A stretch of 64,000 nucleotides of DNA, taken from positions 263,401 through 327,400 of the forward strand of contig NZ_BFBP01000011.1 of the NCBI RefSeq assembly GCF_003112695.1, given 5' to 3'. Shown here one piece after another: positions 54,491 through 63,468 of this stretch. The DNA is from Azospira sp. I13. Its GTDB lineage: Bacteria; Pseudomonadota; Gammaproteobacteria; Burkholderiales; Rhodocyclaceae. The first letter of the stretch is position 1. Each line of letters starts with the position of its first letter. The notes below the pieces were generated by a model, which did not search any database, had not been told where the DNA came from, and worked only from the letters and a program-made list of their open reading frames with translations. The position numbers were made by a program, and so were the translations under genes.

Positions 54491-56674
54491 TCAGTCGCCG
54501 AGGGCGGCCCCCAGGGCATAGATACCGGCGTCCCCGCCGGCCAGTCGGGCTTCGCAGCCGCCAAGCCAGTCCTCGAAGAGGCGGGGCGGGTCGAACCAGT
54601 TGCCCTGGCCCATTTCGATCCCCACTTCCCGCACCCGGGCAAAGATGGCGGCATCGTCCACCCGCTCTGCCACCGCCACCACCCCCAGCTGGGAAGCGAT
54701 GTCATGAATGGCCCGTACCAGCATCTGGGAAACCCGGTCGTCGGTCATTTCCCGGATCAGGGTGCCGTCGATCTTCACGTAGTCCGGCGGCAGGGCCCGC
54801 AGATAAGCGATGGAAGAGAGGCCCTGGCCGAAATTGTCGAAGGCAAAGCCGCAACCCAGGCTGCGCAGGCCTTCGACGAAATCGTGGACCTCGCTGAACT
54901 GTCGGCTGGCGGCGGCTTCGGAAACTTCGAAGCAGAGGCTGGCCGGTGCCACCCCATATTTTTCCAGGCACTGGCGGATGTAATCCAGGGTGTCCGCCCG
55001 GCCAACGGTCTGGATGGAAAGATTGATGCCGCACAGCACGGTGGGTTGGCCGCTGCGTTCCTGCAGCCGACGCACCCCGGCGCAGGCCGCATCGATGACC
55101 CAGCGGTCCAGGCTGGACATCAGGTCGAAGCGCTCGGCCGCCGGCAGGAAGACCTCGGGGAAGATGATGTCGCCCTGCTCGTCCAGCAGGCGCAGGAAGA
55201 CCTCGAAATGCAGGCCGGACGAAGCGCCCGCCACCAGCGGCACCGCCGGCTGGGCATAGAGCAGCAGGCGGTTTTCCTCCAGGGCACGGCCGAGGCGAGC
55301 GGCCCAGTCCATTTCCCCCTGGTGCCGCACCACGGCCCGGTCGTCAGCCTGGAAGACGTGCAGGCGGTTGCGCCCCAGATCCTTGGCCGCATAGCAGGCC
55401 TGGTCGGCGGCGGACATGGCTTCCTCCAGGGTACGGATGCGCTCGTCCAGCTCCACCAGGCCGATGCTGGCGCCGACACTGAAGGCCCGGTCGTTCCAGA
55501 CGAAGCGGAAGTCTTCCACCAGCTTGCGCAGGGATTCGACGACCCGCTGGCCGTCTTCCAGGCGGCAGCGTTCCAACAGCAGGCCAAACTCGTCACCGCC
55601 CAGGCGGGCCAGCAGATCCTGGCCCCGCACCCGGTGCCGCAGCAGCTGGGTGATCTGGCGCAGCAGTTCATCGCCGGCGGCGTGACCGCAGGTGTCGTTG
55701 ACGATCTTGAAGCGGTCCAGGTCGATATAGCAGAGGATATGGTGGGGCGCCTCACCGCTACGGCCGGCCAGGGTCCGCTCCAGGCACTGCTCGAATTCCC
55801 GGCGGTTGATGAGGCCCGTCAGGGCATCGTGGCTGGCCTGGTGCACCAGCTGGGCGGTGGCACTGGCGATGCGCTCCTGCATGGTGTTGTGCATGTCTTG
55901 CAGGCGGCCGGCCATATGGTTGAAGCCTCGCTCCAGCTCCCCCAGTTCGCCGGTGGAATTCTCCGTCACCCGGGCCCCCAGTTCTCCGGTGGCCATGCGC
56001 CCTACCGCCTCCACCAGCCGCCCGACCCGGCGGGACAAGGCGCCGGCAATGCGCCGTGCAGCCAGGGCGCCAAGGAACAGGCCGGCCGCCAGGATCAGGG
56101 CGGTATGCAGCAGCAGATCCATCTTCCGGGCCTGGAAATCCTCGCTGGAAAGCTCGACATACACCCAGCCGATGGGGGCATTCGGCGTATGGGTCATGGC
56201 CGAAGGCTCCAGGCCCATGCCCTGGAAGTCGTCGATTTCCAGCTGGCTGCGGTAGATGGGGGCATAGAAGCCGAGAATGCCCTTACCCACGGGCTGGGAG
56301 CCGGCCTCCCCTTTGGCGTCGGCCAGCACCTTCTCGTAACGGGAGGTGCGGCCGCTGATGGCCAGCACCCGCCGTTGGGCGTCGGTGATGACGACGGCCC
56401 GCATGTCCGGCTGTTGCATGGCGGCCTGGGCCACCGACTGCAGGCTGCCCCGGTTGCCGGAAATGACCCCGTATTCGCTGGCCGGCGCCAGGTAAAGAAC
56501 AATGGTGCCGCCCTGCTGGCGCAGTTCCGCATCCAGGTAATCCATGCCGGTAAGGGAATAATGCAGGGCCTGGACGGAGGCGATGAGGGCCACCGGCAGC
56601 AAAGCCAGGAGCATGGCGATCTGCCGGATGCTGCCGGAGTAGGCGAAGAAGCGTTTCATCATCGGCCGCATCAT
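54491..56674 (-). CDS. Membrane HAMP-GGDEF-EAL protein with degenerate EAL
   Basis: 727 residues. N-terminal helix, periplasmic domain (about 45-185), second helix (about 190-212), HAMP (about 212-265), GGDEF with intact GGDEF in RLGGDEFGLLL, EAL region in which the catalytic EAL is FEVFL and DDFGTG is DNFGQG while AEGVE is AERVD, so phosphodiesterase activity is probably lost. It may make c-di-GMP, or sense it through the EAL fold. Overlaps the binding-protein gene by four bases. Confidence 0.9.
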   Translation of the reverse strand: MMRPMMKRFFAYSGSIRQIAMLLALLPVALIASVQALHYSLTGMDYLDAELRQQGGTIVLYLAPASEYGVISGNRGSLQSVAQAAMQQPDMRAVVITDAQRRVLAISGRTSRYEKVLADAKGEAGSQPVGKGILGFYAPIYRSQLEIDDFQGMGLEPSAMTHTPNAPIGWVYVELSSEDFQARKMDLLLHTALILAAGLFLGALAARRIAGALSRRVGRLVEAVGRMATGELGARVTENSTGELGELERGFNHMAGRLQDMHNTMQERIASATAQLVHQASHDALTGLINRREFEQCLERTLAGRSGEAPHHILCYIDLDRFKIVNDTCGHAAGDELLRQITQLLRHRVRGQDLLARLGGDEFGLLLERCRLEDGQRVVESLRKLVEDFRFVWNDRAFSVGASIGLVELDERIRTLEEAMSAADQACYAAKDLGRNRLHVFQADDRAVVRHQGEMDWAARLGRALEENRLLLYAQPAVPLVAGASSGLHFEVFLRLLDEQGDIIFPEVFLPAAERFDLMSSLDRWVIDAACAGVRRLQERSGQPTVLCGINLSIQTVGRADTLDYIRQCLEKYGVAPASLCFEVSEAAASRQFSEVHDFVEGLRSLGCGFAFDNFGQGLSSIAYLRALPPDYVKIDGTLIREMTDDRVSQMLVRAIHDIASQLGVVAVAERVDDAAIFARVREVGIEMGQGNWFDPPRLFEDWLGGCEARLAGGDAGIYALGAALGD

Positions 56675-57645
56675 TCCGCCTCCCCGGCCCGCTCCAGGGC
56701 TTCCCGCAGGGAATTCTCGTCCGGCACGTCGAGCCCGAGGGAACGGGCCACGTTGCGATTGACCACCACGCTGAAATGGTTGGGGTACTGGGGCGCCCCC
56801 AGGCTGACCTTGCCGGCCGGCAGGGCACGCAGGTATTCCGCCGCCTGGCGAGCCATCTGGGCCGGGGTGGAGAACACGGCCACCAGGGCCCCGGCGGTGA
56901 CATAAGCTTGGGGAAAGCCCACCAGGGGCCGCTGATGGCGGTAGGTGGTGAGCAGAATGGGGCGGGCGGTGTTGCGGTTGAAGGCCAGACTGTCGGGCAG
57001 GGCCAGCAGCACGTCAGTTTCCGGCAGCAGGCGGTTGAGGGCGGGGACGATTTCCCCTTCCTCCGAAACATGCTCCACCTGCAGATCAAAGCCCCCCTTA
57101 TTGCCGGCACTGCGCAGCCGAGGCAGCAGCGCCGCCGACTCGGGCCCCAGCAGGGCCGCCACCCGCTTGCGGCCCGGCAGGGCATGGCGCAGCAGGTTGA
57201 ACTGGCGGGAAAGGGGTTGATCCAGATAGAGAGCCGAGAAACTGGGAGGCCGCAGACGCCGCCCACTGTCGCCGACGATGCGCTCGAAGGTCAGGCGCGG
57301 CACCAGCACACTAAGCACCGGCGGCCCATTGTCCAGGCGGGCCATGGCCCGGGTGGCCCCGGCGCCCACGGCCACGACCAGGGCGGCGTCCGCCACTTCC
57401 GACTCGTCGAGTTTTTCTCCCGGCGCCGTCACACCGGCCAAACGCACGGAGCGGCGCCCCGGCATCTGGGCTAGGCTGGTATTGAGGGCGTCAAAAAATT
57501 CCGAATAAGCCCCGCCCCGCTCGCTCAGGACCACGGCAATGCCGTCGCCGGCCTGCACGGGCGAGGCAGCCAGCAGCGACCATGCCATCACAATATGACA
57601 AAAAATTGCCAGGCAAGCGCGTCCTGTGGAGAGGAAATAGGCCAT
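56671..57645 (-). CDS. Periplasmic binding protein of ABC_sub_bind type
   Basis: 324 residues with a signal peptide (about 1-32, HIVMAWSLLAASPVQA). Type 1 periplasmic-binding fold: AVVLSERGGAYSEF, VVAVGAGATRAM, RPLVGFPQAYVTAGALVAVFS, PNHFSVVVN. Such proteins resemble PF04392. No ABC permease or ATPase lies nearby; instead it sits six bases after the TonB receptor and overlaps the GGDEF protein, so it is probably a ligand sensor feeding that protein. Confidence 0.85.
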   Translation of the reverse strand: MAYFLSTGRACLAIFCHIVMAWSLLAASPVQAGDGIAVVLSERGGAYSEFFDALNTSLAQMPGRRSVRLAGVTAPGEKLDESEVADAALVVAVGAGATRAMARLDNGPPVLSVLVPRLTFERIVGDSGRRLRPPSFSALYLDQPLSRQFNLLRHALPGRKRVAALLGPESAALLPRLRSAGNKGGFDLQVEHVSEEGEIVPALNRLLPETDVLLALPDSLAFNRNTARPILLTTYRHQRPLVGFPQAYVTAGALVAVFSTPAQMARQAAEYLRALPAGKVSLGAPQYPNHFSVVVNRNVARSLGLDVPDENSLREALERAGEAE

Positions 57646-57651
57646 GGAAAA

Positions 57652-59733
57652 TCAGAATTCCAGGCGCAGGTTGACGTAGGAGCGGCGGCCGATGAGGTTT
57701 TCGAAGTAAACCTCCTTGTAGGGCCGATCCAGGAGGTTCTGCACCACCACCGCCACTTCACCCTGGTAGCGGCCATCGCGGAAACGCCAGGCCAGGCGGC
57801 CATCCAGGCGCTCATAGGGTTTCTGGTAATCCCCATCGCCCTGGACGGTCAGACGGCCCACCTGGTAGTAGGCGACGCTGCCGGTCCAGGCGGCGCTGAA
57901 GTCATGGGCCAGCAGCATGTTGCGGCTATGCAATGGTGCAGCGGCAGCATAGTTAGCACTCCTATTGGGGCTAGTACCGCTGATTTGGGTCATGGCCCAG
58001 CCCAAATGCAGGCGGGTGGCAGTGCCGAATTTCTGCTGCCACTGGCCCTCCAGGGCCTTCACCCGGGCCTCTCCGGCATTGAAGAACTCGGTGCCGGCCG
58101 TGTTGAAGAGGCTACCGGGATAAATCACCTGTCGGGCTTCCAGGAGTTGGGTCAGGCTGTCATCGGAATACTTGAAATCCAGGTTGCCACCCGGTAAGGC
58201 AATCACATAACCGATTTCCCGGGAGCGAATCACCTCGGACTGCAGATCATTACGATGGTAGGCGTAACGGTAGACACAACTGGGCAGGCAGAGGGCTTTG
58301 TTGAGGGGGAAGGTCCAGCGGGAATCAGCGCGGGCCTCCAGCATCACCGGCGTGTGCACGGCACGGCTGCTGGAGAAGCGCAGGGTATGCCCCGGCGCCA
58401 CATGGTAGTTCACTGCCAGGCGGGGCGAGGTGTAGGTACCGGTGTAGCTGTTGTTCTCGATCATCAAACCGCCATTGACCACCCAGCGGCTGCTAGGACG
58501 CCACTCCAGGTTGCCGAAGAGATTGGTCTGGCGGAAGGAAACAGGATTATCGGTGTTGAAATAGAGGCGACTGGTGAAACGATCAAGGCGCATAGCCCCC
58601 CCCCAAACCACCCGGGTCGTGGCGCTAGGGGCGAAGATGTGCTGGGCTTCCAGGTCGTATCGCTCCCCCACCAACTGCAGGGGCTTGGTATAGGGATAAG
58701 GCACCACCAGGGGTGGCCGCAAGGTGATCAGGTCGGAGAGATCAAAGTTCTGCACATCCCGATTGGCGTAAGCCTTGACCGACACCTGTTCATCGGCACT
58801 GAGGCTGCGCTGCCAGCGCAACATGCCGTAGTAGCTTTCCATCTGCCGCACATGCTCGGGGCTGAAGGTATTGGCCTGCATGTGGCCGGATTGCTGATCG
58901 CTGTCCGACAGGCCGGCCTGCACTTCGAGGACATCCCGGTGGTCGATCTGCAAGTCACCGCGGAAGGAAAAATTGCGCAGGGTCTTGTTGTCGAAGCGGC
59001 GGGCGACGGAGATGTTCTGCCCTTCCGGCTTGGCCTGCTCCATGATTCCGTTATCCTGGCGCAGGTTGGCGGTGACGCGGTAGTCGAAGGAACCGTTACG
59101 ACCACCCCAGCGCATCGTACCGTCGGAGCCACGCCGGCTCTCGGTGACGGAGAGCAGGCCGCCCTGGGTTTCCGCCGCGTGGCGGCTGATGATGTTGATG
59201 ACGCCGAGGAAGGAGTTGGCGCCATAGGCGGCCGAATTGGGGCCGCGGATGACCTCGATGCGCTCGATCTCGTCCAGGGTCAGGGGCAGGGTGCTCCAGA
59301 AGGCGCCACCGAACAGAGGGGTGTAGATGGAGCGACCATCCACCAGCACCTGCATGCGGCGGGAGAAGCCATCGGTCATGCCGTGGTAGCTGACCGCCGT
59401 ATTCGGCACCAGGAAGCCCCGGTCGGCGCTCTCGCCGACGTACATGCCCGGCACCAGGCGGAAGAGATCAGGAATGCTCCAGGCGCCGGAATCCCGGATC
59501 ATCTGGCGGTCGATGATGGTGACGGCAGCCGGCGCGTCGGAGACGTTCTGGCGCAGGCGGGAAGCCGTCAGCACCACCGGCACGTCGGCCAAAAAGTCAC
59601 TTTCGGAAAGGTCGGCGTCCACAGACGCTGCCGCCCCCTGGGCCAAGGCGCAGGAGAGCAACAGGGAGATGGCACGAACCCGCAGGTTCTTTTCAGTTAT
59701 CAGGGAAATGCAGGGCACGGAAGACAGCGACAT
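57652..59733 (-). CDS. TonB-dependent outer-membrane receptor
   Basis: 693 residues. Signal peptide about 1-35, then the plug domain (TASRLRQNVSDAPAAVTIIDRQMI, VDGRSIYTPLFGG, IEVIRGPNSAAYGANSFLGVINII) and a 22-strand barrel ending in an aromatic residue (LRLEF). It is of the BtuB/CirA-like class lacking an N-terminal signalling extension. It heads an operon with a periplasmic binding protein and a GGDEF-type protein. Ligand unknown. Divergent from the deacetylase gene across a 70-bp AT-rich gap. Confidence 0.93.
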   Translation of the reverse strand: MSLSSVPCISLITEKNLRVRAISLLLSCALAQGAAASVDADLSESDFLADVPVVLTASRLRQNVSDAPAAVTIIDRQMIRDSGAWSIPDLFRLVPGMYVGESADRGFLVPNTAVSYHGMTDGFSRRMQVLVDGRSIYTPLFGGAFWSTLPLTLDEIERIEVIRGPNSAAYGANSFLGVINIISRHAAETQGGLLSVTESRRGSDGTMRWGGRNGSFDYRVTANLRQDNGIMEQAKPEGQNISVARRFDNKTLRNFSFRGDLQIDHRDVLEVQAGLSDSDQQSGHMQANTFSPEHVRQMESYYGMLRWQRSLSADEQVSVKAYANRDVQNFDLSDLITLRPPLVVPYPYTKPLQLVGERYDLEAQHIFAPSATTRVVWGGAMRLDRFTSRLYFNTDNPVSFRQTNLFGNLEWRPSSRWVVNGGLMIENNSYTGTYTSPRLAVNYHVAPGHTLRFSSSRAVHTPVMLEARADSRWTFPLNKALCLPSCVYRYAYHRNDLQSEVIRSREIGYVIALPGGNLDFKYSDDSLTQLLEARQVIYPGSLFNTAGTEFFNAGEARVKALEGQWQQKFGTATRLHLGWAMTQISGTSPNRSANYAAAAPLHSRNMLLAHDFSAAWTGSVAYYQVGRLTVQGDGDYQKPYERLDGRLAWRFRDGRYQGEVAVVVQNLLDRPYKEVYFENLIGRRSYVNLRLEF

Positions 59734-59802
59734 GTAGTGTTTTTATAAGCCCGTACATTATCGTTTATGTAGGCCATGAAACAAGGTTATCGAGCATAAA
59801 TC

Positions 59803-60708
59803 ATGCAGTTTTATTACGCCGACACATTTGTCCTGCCGCTGCCCCCCGGCCACCGCTTTCCCATGGAGAAATATTCAGGCTTGCGCCAGGCCATCCTGGC
59901 CCAGGGCGTATCGCCGGATCGCCTGCGGCTGCCCGATGCAGCCACCCGGGAAGAACTCCTTCGGGCCCACGACCCCACGTACGTGGATCGGGTCATTGAA
60001 GGGCGGCTGACAGAAGCGGAAATCCGCCGTATCGGCTTTCCCTGGTCGCCCCAGATGGTGGAACGCTCCCGTCGTTCCGCCGGGGCCACCCTGGGCGCCT
60101 GTCGCAGCGCTCTGACATATGGTTGCAGCATCAATCTTGCCGGCGGCACCCACCATGCCGGCTATGATTCGGGTTCGGGCTTTTGCGTCTTCAACGATGC
60201 CGCCATCGCCGCCCGGGCGATGCAGGTGGAACAGGGCATCGGCCAGGTGTTGATCATCGACTGCGACGTGCACCAAGGCGACGGCACGGCCCGCATCCTG
60301 GCGGGGGACGACAGCGTATTCACCTTTTCCATCCACGGTGCCCGCAACTTTCCCTTCGACAAGGCGGTCAGCGACCTGGACATCGAACTGGAGGACAGCA
60401 CTGGTGATGCGGCCTACCTGGCCGCCCTGGAGGAGGGCCTGGCCACGGCCTTTGCCCGCACCTCGCCCGAGCTGGCCATCTATCTGGCCGGTGCCGACCC
60501 CTACATTGATGACCGTCTGGGGCGCCTCGGCCTCTCCATGGCCGGCCTGCAGGCCCGGGATGAGAAGGTGCTGCACAGCTGCCGCCAGCGGGGCATTCCC
60601 GTAGCCATCGCCATGGCCGGCGGCTATGCGCGGCAGATCGAGGACACCGTCGCCATCCACGCAGCCACGGTGGCCTGCGCCCGCCGACTTTTTGAGGGCA
60701 CGCCCTGA
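59803..60708 (+). CDS. Histone-deacetylase-family amidohydrolase
   Basis: 301 residues. Class II/arginase-fold deacetylase motifs: [19 protein letters not shown] (His pair and Asn-Asp), zinc ligands [11 protein letters not shown] and [11 protein letters not shown], and AGGYA carrying the transition-state Tyr. Bacterial members deacetylate small amides such as acetoin-linked or polyamine compounds. Substrate unknown. ATG 59803. Confidence 0.92.
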   Translation: MQFYYADTFVLPLPPGHRFPMEKYSGLRQAILAQGVSPDRLRLPDAATREELLRAHDPTYVDRVIEGRLTEAEIRRIGFPWSPQMVERSRRSAGATLGACRSALTYGCSINLAGGTHHAGYDSGSGFCVFNDAAIAARAMQVEQGIGQVLIIDCDVHQGDGTARILAGDDSVFTFSIHGARNFPFDKAVSDLDIELEDSTGDAAYLAALEEGLATAFARTSPELAIYLAGADPYIDDRLGRLGLSMAGLQARDEKVLHSCRQRGIPVAIAMAGGYARQIEDTVAIHAATVACARRLFEGTP

Positions 60709-60780
60709 TCTACCGAAATCCTGCCATCCAGAATTCCTTTTCCGCCCATTTCATCCCCTTTTCCACCTGCCGTTCACGGT

Positions 60781-60786
60781 TAGAAT
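60781..60786 (+). promoter_or_regulatory. Possible -10 box just before the nnr start
   Basis: TAGAAT ends six bases before the ATG at 60793, so if used the transcript would begin at or next to the start codon (leaderless). No ribosome site is visible before that ATG. Confidence 0.35.
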
Positions 60787-60792
60787 CAGCCC

Positions 60793-62358
60793 ATGAGCCC
60801 CCTCGCCCCTGCCCCGCTACCGCCCTGCCCGCCCCTTCTTCCCGGCTTTCCCCTCTACCGGGCGGCGGGCCTGCGTGCATTGGAAGCAGCCGCCCGGGGC
60901 CAGCCCCTCATGGAGCGGGCCGGTCTGGCCGCCGCCGACCTGGCCGCCGACCTCATCACCGGCCCCCGCAGCGAAGGCCCCATCCTCATCCTGGCCGGGC
61001 CGGGCAATAACGGGGGCGATGCTTATGTCGCCGCCCGCCACCTGCAAGCCCGTTTTTTTCCGGTGCATCTGGTGGCCTTGGGGGACCCGAGCCAGGCCCC
61101 GGCCGATGCCCGTGCCGCGCGGCAAGCCTTTCTGGATGCCGGCGGCAGCGAACTGACCGCCATCCCCGAGCATGCCCCACAGACCCACTGGGCCCTGATC
61201 ATCGACGGCCTTTTTGGTATCGGCCTGCAACGCCCGCTGACAGGCGCTTACGCCAGCGCGGTCGTAGCCGCCAACCATCTGGCCAAAACCCAGGGCTGCC
61301 CCCTGCTGGCCCTGGACTGCCCCTCAGGCCTCGATGGCGATACCGGCCGTGTGCTGGGGCCAGCTATCCAGGCCAGCCATACCCTAGCCTTCATCGCCCA
61401 CAAGCCCGGCCTGCTGACCCTGGACGGCCCGGACCACAGCGGCATTCTGCACCTGGCGCCCCTGGAGCTGGATGCCCCCCGGCTGGTGCCGCCGGAGGGC
61501 CACAGCATCGGCCGGGAAGCCCTGGCCGCCCATCTGCTTCCGCGCCTGCGCAACAGCCACAAGGGCAGTTTCGGCAGCGCCGGCATTCTCGGTGGCGCCC
61601 GGGGCATGACCGGTGCCGCCCTGCTGGCGGGCCGCGCAGCCCTGCTGCTGGGAACCGGCCGGGTCTTCGTCGGCCTGGCCGACGACAGCCTGGGAGCCCC
61701 GACTTTCGATCCGCTGCAAGCCGAACTGATGCTGCGCCCTGCCGACAGCCTGTGCGAAGCCCCCCTCACCGCCCTGGCCATCGGGCCTGGCCTCGGCCAA
61801 TCCCCCCAGGCCCGCCTCTGGCTGGCCCGGAGCCTGGCCACTGACCTGCCCCTGGTGCTGGATGCGGACGCCCTCAACCTGCTGGCCGCCGACCCTACCC
61901 TGGCCCAGGCCCTGGCCACCCGGGAGGCGGCGTCCCTGCTCACCCCCCACCCGGCCGAGGCTGCCCGCCTGCTGGGCTGTGAGGTAGCGGCTGTGCAGGC
62001 CGACCGCATCGCTGCGGCCCAGGCCCTCTCCCAGCAATTTGCCGCCTGGGTTGCCCTGAAGGGGGCCGGCACCGTCGTGGCCGCCCCGGATGGACGCTGG
62101 TGGATCAACACCAGCGGCAACCCGGGCCAGGCCGCCGCCGGCCAGGGCGACATCCTCACCGGCATCACCGCTGCCCTGCTGGCCCAGGGTTGGGAGGCCG
62201 GCACCGCCCTGCTCGGGGCCGTCCACCTGCATGGCACCGCCGCTGATTACCTGGCGGGAACCGGCATCGGCCCCGCCGGTCTGACAGCCTCGGAAACGGC
62301 CGTAGCCGCCCGAACCGTTTTCAATGCCTGGAGCCAGCCCCCTGCCCTATCGGCTTGA
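60793..62358 (+). CDS. nnr: Bifunctional NAD(P)HX epimerase/dehydratase
   Basis: 521 residues. N-terminal NnrE epimerase domain (about 10-215; GPGNNGGDAYVAARHL, DCPSGLDGDTG) and C-terminal NnrD ADP-dependent dehydratase domain (about 230-510; GGARGMTGAALLAGRAAL, LDADALNLLA, TPHPAEAARLLG, QAAAGQGDILTG). It repairs hydrated NADH/NADPH. The Pro-rich 15-residue start varies; ATG 60793 has no ribosome site. Confidence 0.95.
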   Translation: MSPLAPAPLPPCPPLLPGFPLYRAAGLRALEAAARGQPLMERAGLAAADLAADLITGPRSEGPILILAGPGNNGGDAYVAARHLQARFFPVHLVALGDPSQAPADARAARQAFLDAGGSELTAIPEHAPQTHWALIIDGLFGIGLQRPLTGAYASAVVAANHLAKTQGCPLLALDCPSGLDGDTGRVLGPAIQASHTLAFIAHKPGLLTLDGPDHSGILHLAPLELDAPRLVPPEGHSIGREALAAHLLPRLRNSHKGSFGSAGILGGARGMTGAALLAGRAALLLGTGRVFVGLADDSLGAPTFDPLQAELMLRPADSLCEAPLTALAIGPGLGQSPQARLWLARSLATDLPLVLDADALNLLAADPTLAQALATREAASLLTPHPAEAARLLGCEVAAVQADRIAAAQALSQQFAAWVALKGAGTVVAAPDGRWWINTSGNPGQAAAGQGDILTGITAALLAQGWEAGTALLGAVHLHGTAADYLAGTGIGPAGLTASETAVAARTVFNAWSQPPALSA

Positions 62359-62582
62359 GAGCTGTCGGCTGCCGACAAGGATTGCGGTTCTTGCCCAGCA
62401 CCACGCCGGTTGATTGCCGGATGCCTGCGGGCAGCGGCCCGGTATGCCGCCATCTCACGGATATCACTTCGCAGCCGAACCACCGCGGAACGCGCCCAAC
62501 TTGCCACCTGAACAGGGCTCGACCGCCCATTCAGCACCCTCGACACTTTTCCGGGCCAGATGGCCCGGTCCTTGAAAGCGCC
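62359..62582. other. 224-bp intergenic gap
   Basis: GC-rich region between nnr and the next EamA gene on the same strand. I see no gene or clear promoter or repeat. Confidence 0.4.
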
Positions 62583-63461
62583 ATGACTTCAGCCCATCAC
62601 CCGTTGCGCGGCATTCTGCTGATGCTCGCCGCGGTCTTCTTCTTCGCCCTGCTCGATGCCACCTCGAAGGGGCTGGCGGCCACCTACCCGGTGCCCTTTC
62701 TCGCCTGGTCCCGCTATCTGGTGCATTGCCTGCTGATGGTGGTGTTTCTTGGCCCGCGCCTGGGTCGGGGCCTGGTCGCCACCCGTCGCCCGGGGCTGCA
62801 GATACTGCGCGCCCTGCTCCTGGTGGGCGTCACGGCCTGCATGATGGCAGCCCTGCGCGCCATGCCCCTGGCAGAAACCACAGCGGTGGTCTTCATCACC
62901 CCGCTGCTGGTGGCCATCCTGGCCGGCCCCTGGCTGAAGGAAAAGATCGGTCTCAATCGCTGGCTGGCGGTGGGCGTCGGCTTCATCGGCGTGCTGCTGG
63001 TGGCCCGGCCCGGCGGCGGTTTGAGCGGCGAAGGTATTGCCTGGGCCCTGGCCTGTGCCGCCTGCTACACGGTGTACCAGCTGCTCACCCGGCAGCTTTC
63101 GCCAACGGAAAACACCCTGACCATGCTCTTCTACACCGCCCTGGTAGGCACCCTGAGCATGACCCTGGCGACGCCCTGGTTCGGCACCATTCCTGCCATT
63201 CAGGGCTGGGACTGGCTGCGCATCTGCGCCATGGGGCTGTTCGGCGGCACCGGCCATTTCCTGCTCATCGCCGCCTTCCGCCATGCGCCGGCCTCCACCC
63301 TGTCGCCCTTCCTTTATGTGCAGCTACTCTGGGCCACCTTGTTGGGCTGGCTGGTCTTCGGCCATCTGCCGGATGCCATGGCGGCCCTGGGCATGGCCGT
63401 CATCGCCGCCAGCGGCCTGGGTCTGGCCCTGATCCAGCGGCGGGAAAGTCGCAGGGCCTGA
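62583..63461 (+). CDS. EamA/DMT family transporter
   Basis: 292 residues from ATG 62583 (the frame is open upstream but the first helix starts here). Ten hydrophobic helices in two EamA repeats (LLMLAAVFFFALLDATSKGL, FITPLLVAILAGPWL, LLWATLLGWLVFGHLPD). A metabolite exporter of unknown substrate. Intact, unlike the EamA gene split by the IS21 element. Confidence 0.9.
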   Translation: MTSAHHPLRGILLMLAAVFFFALLDATSKGLAATYPVPFLAWSRYLVHCLLMVVFLGPRLGRGLVATRRPGLQILRALLLVGVTACMMAALRAMPLAETTAVVFITPLLVAILAGPWLKEKIGLNRWLAVGVGFIGVLLVARPGGGLSGEGIAWALACAACYTVYQLLTRQLSPTENTLTMLFYTALVGTLSMTLATPWFGTIPAIQGWDWLRICAMGLFGGTGHFLLIAAFRHAPASTLSPFLYVQLLWATLLGWLVFGHLPDAMAALGMAVIAASGLGLALIQRRESRRA

Positions 63462-63468
63462 TGCCCGT

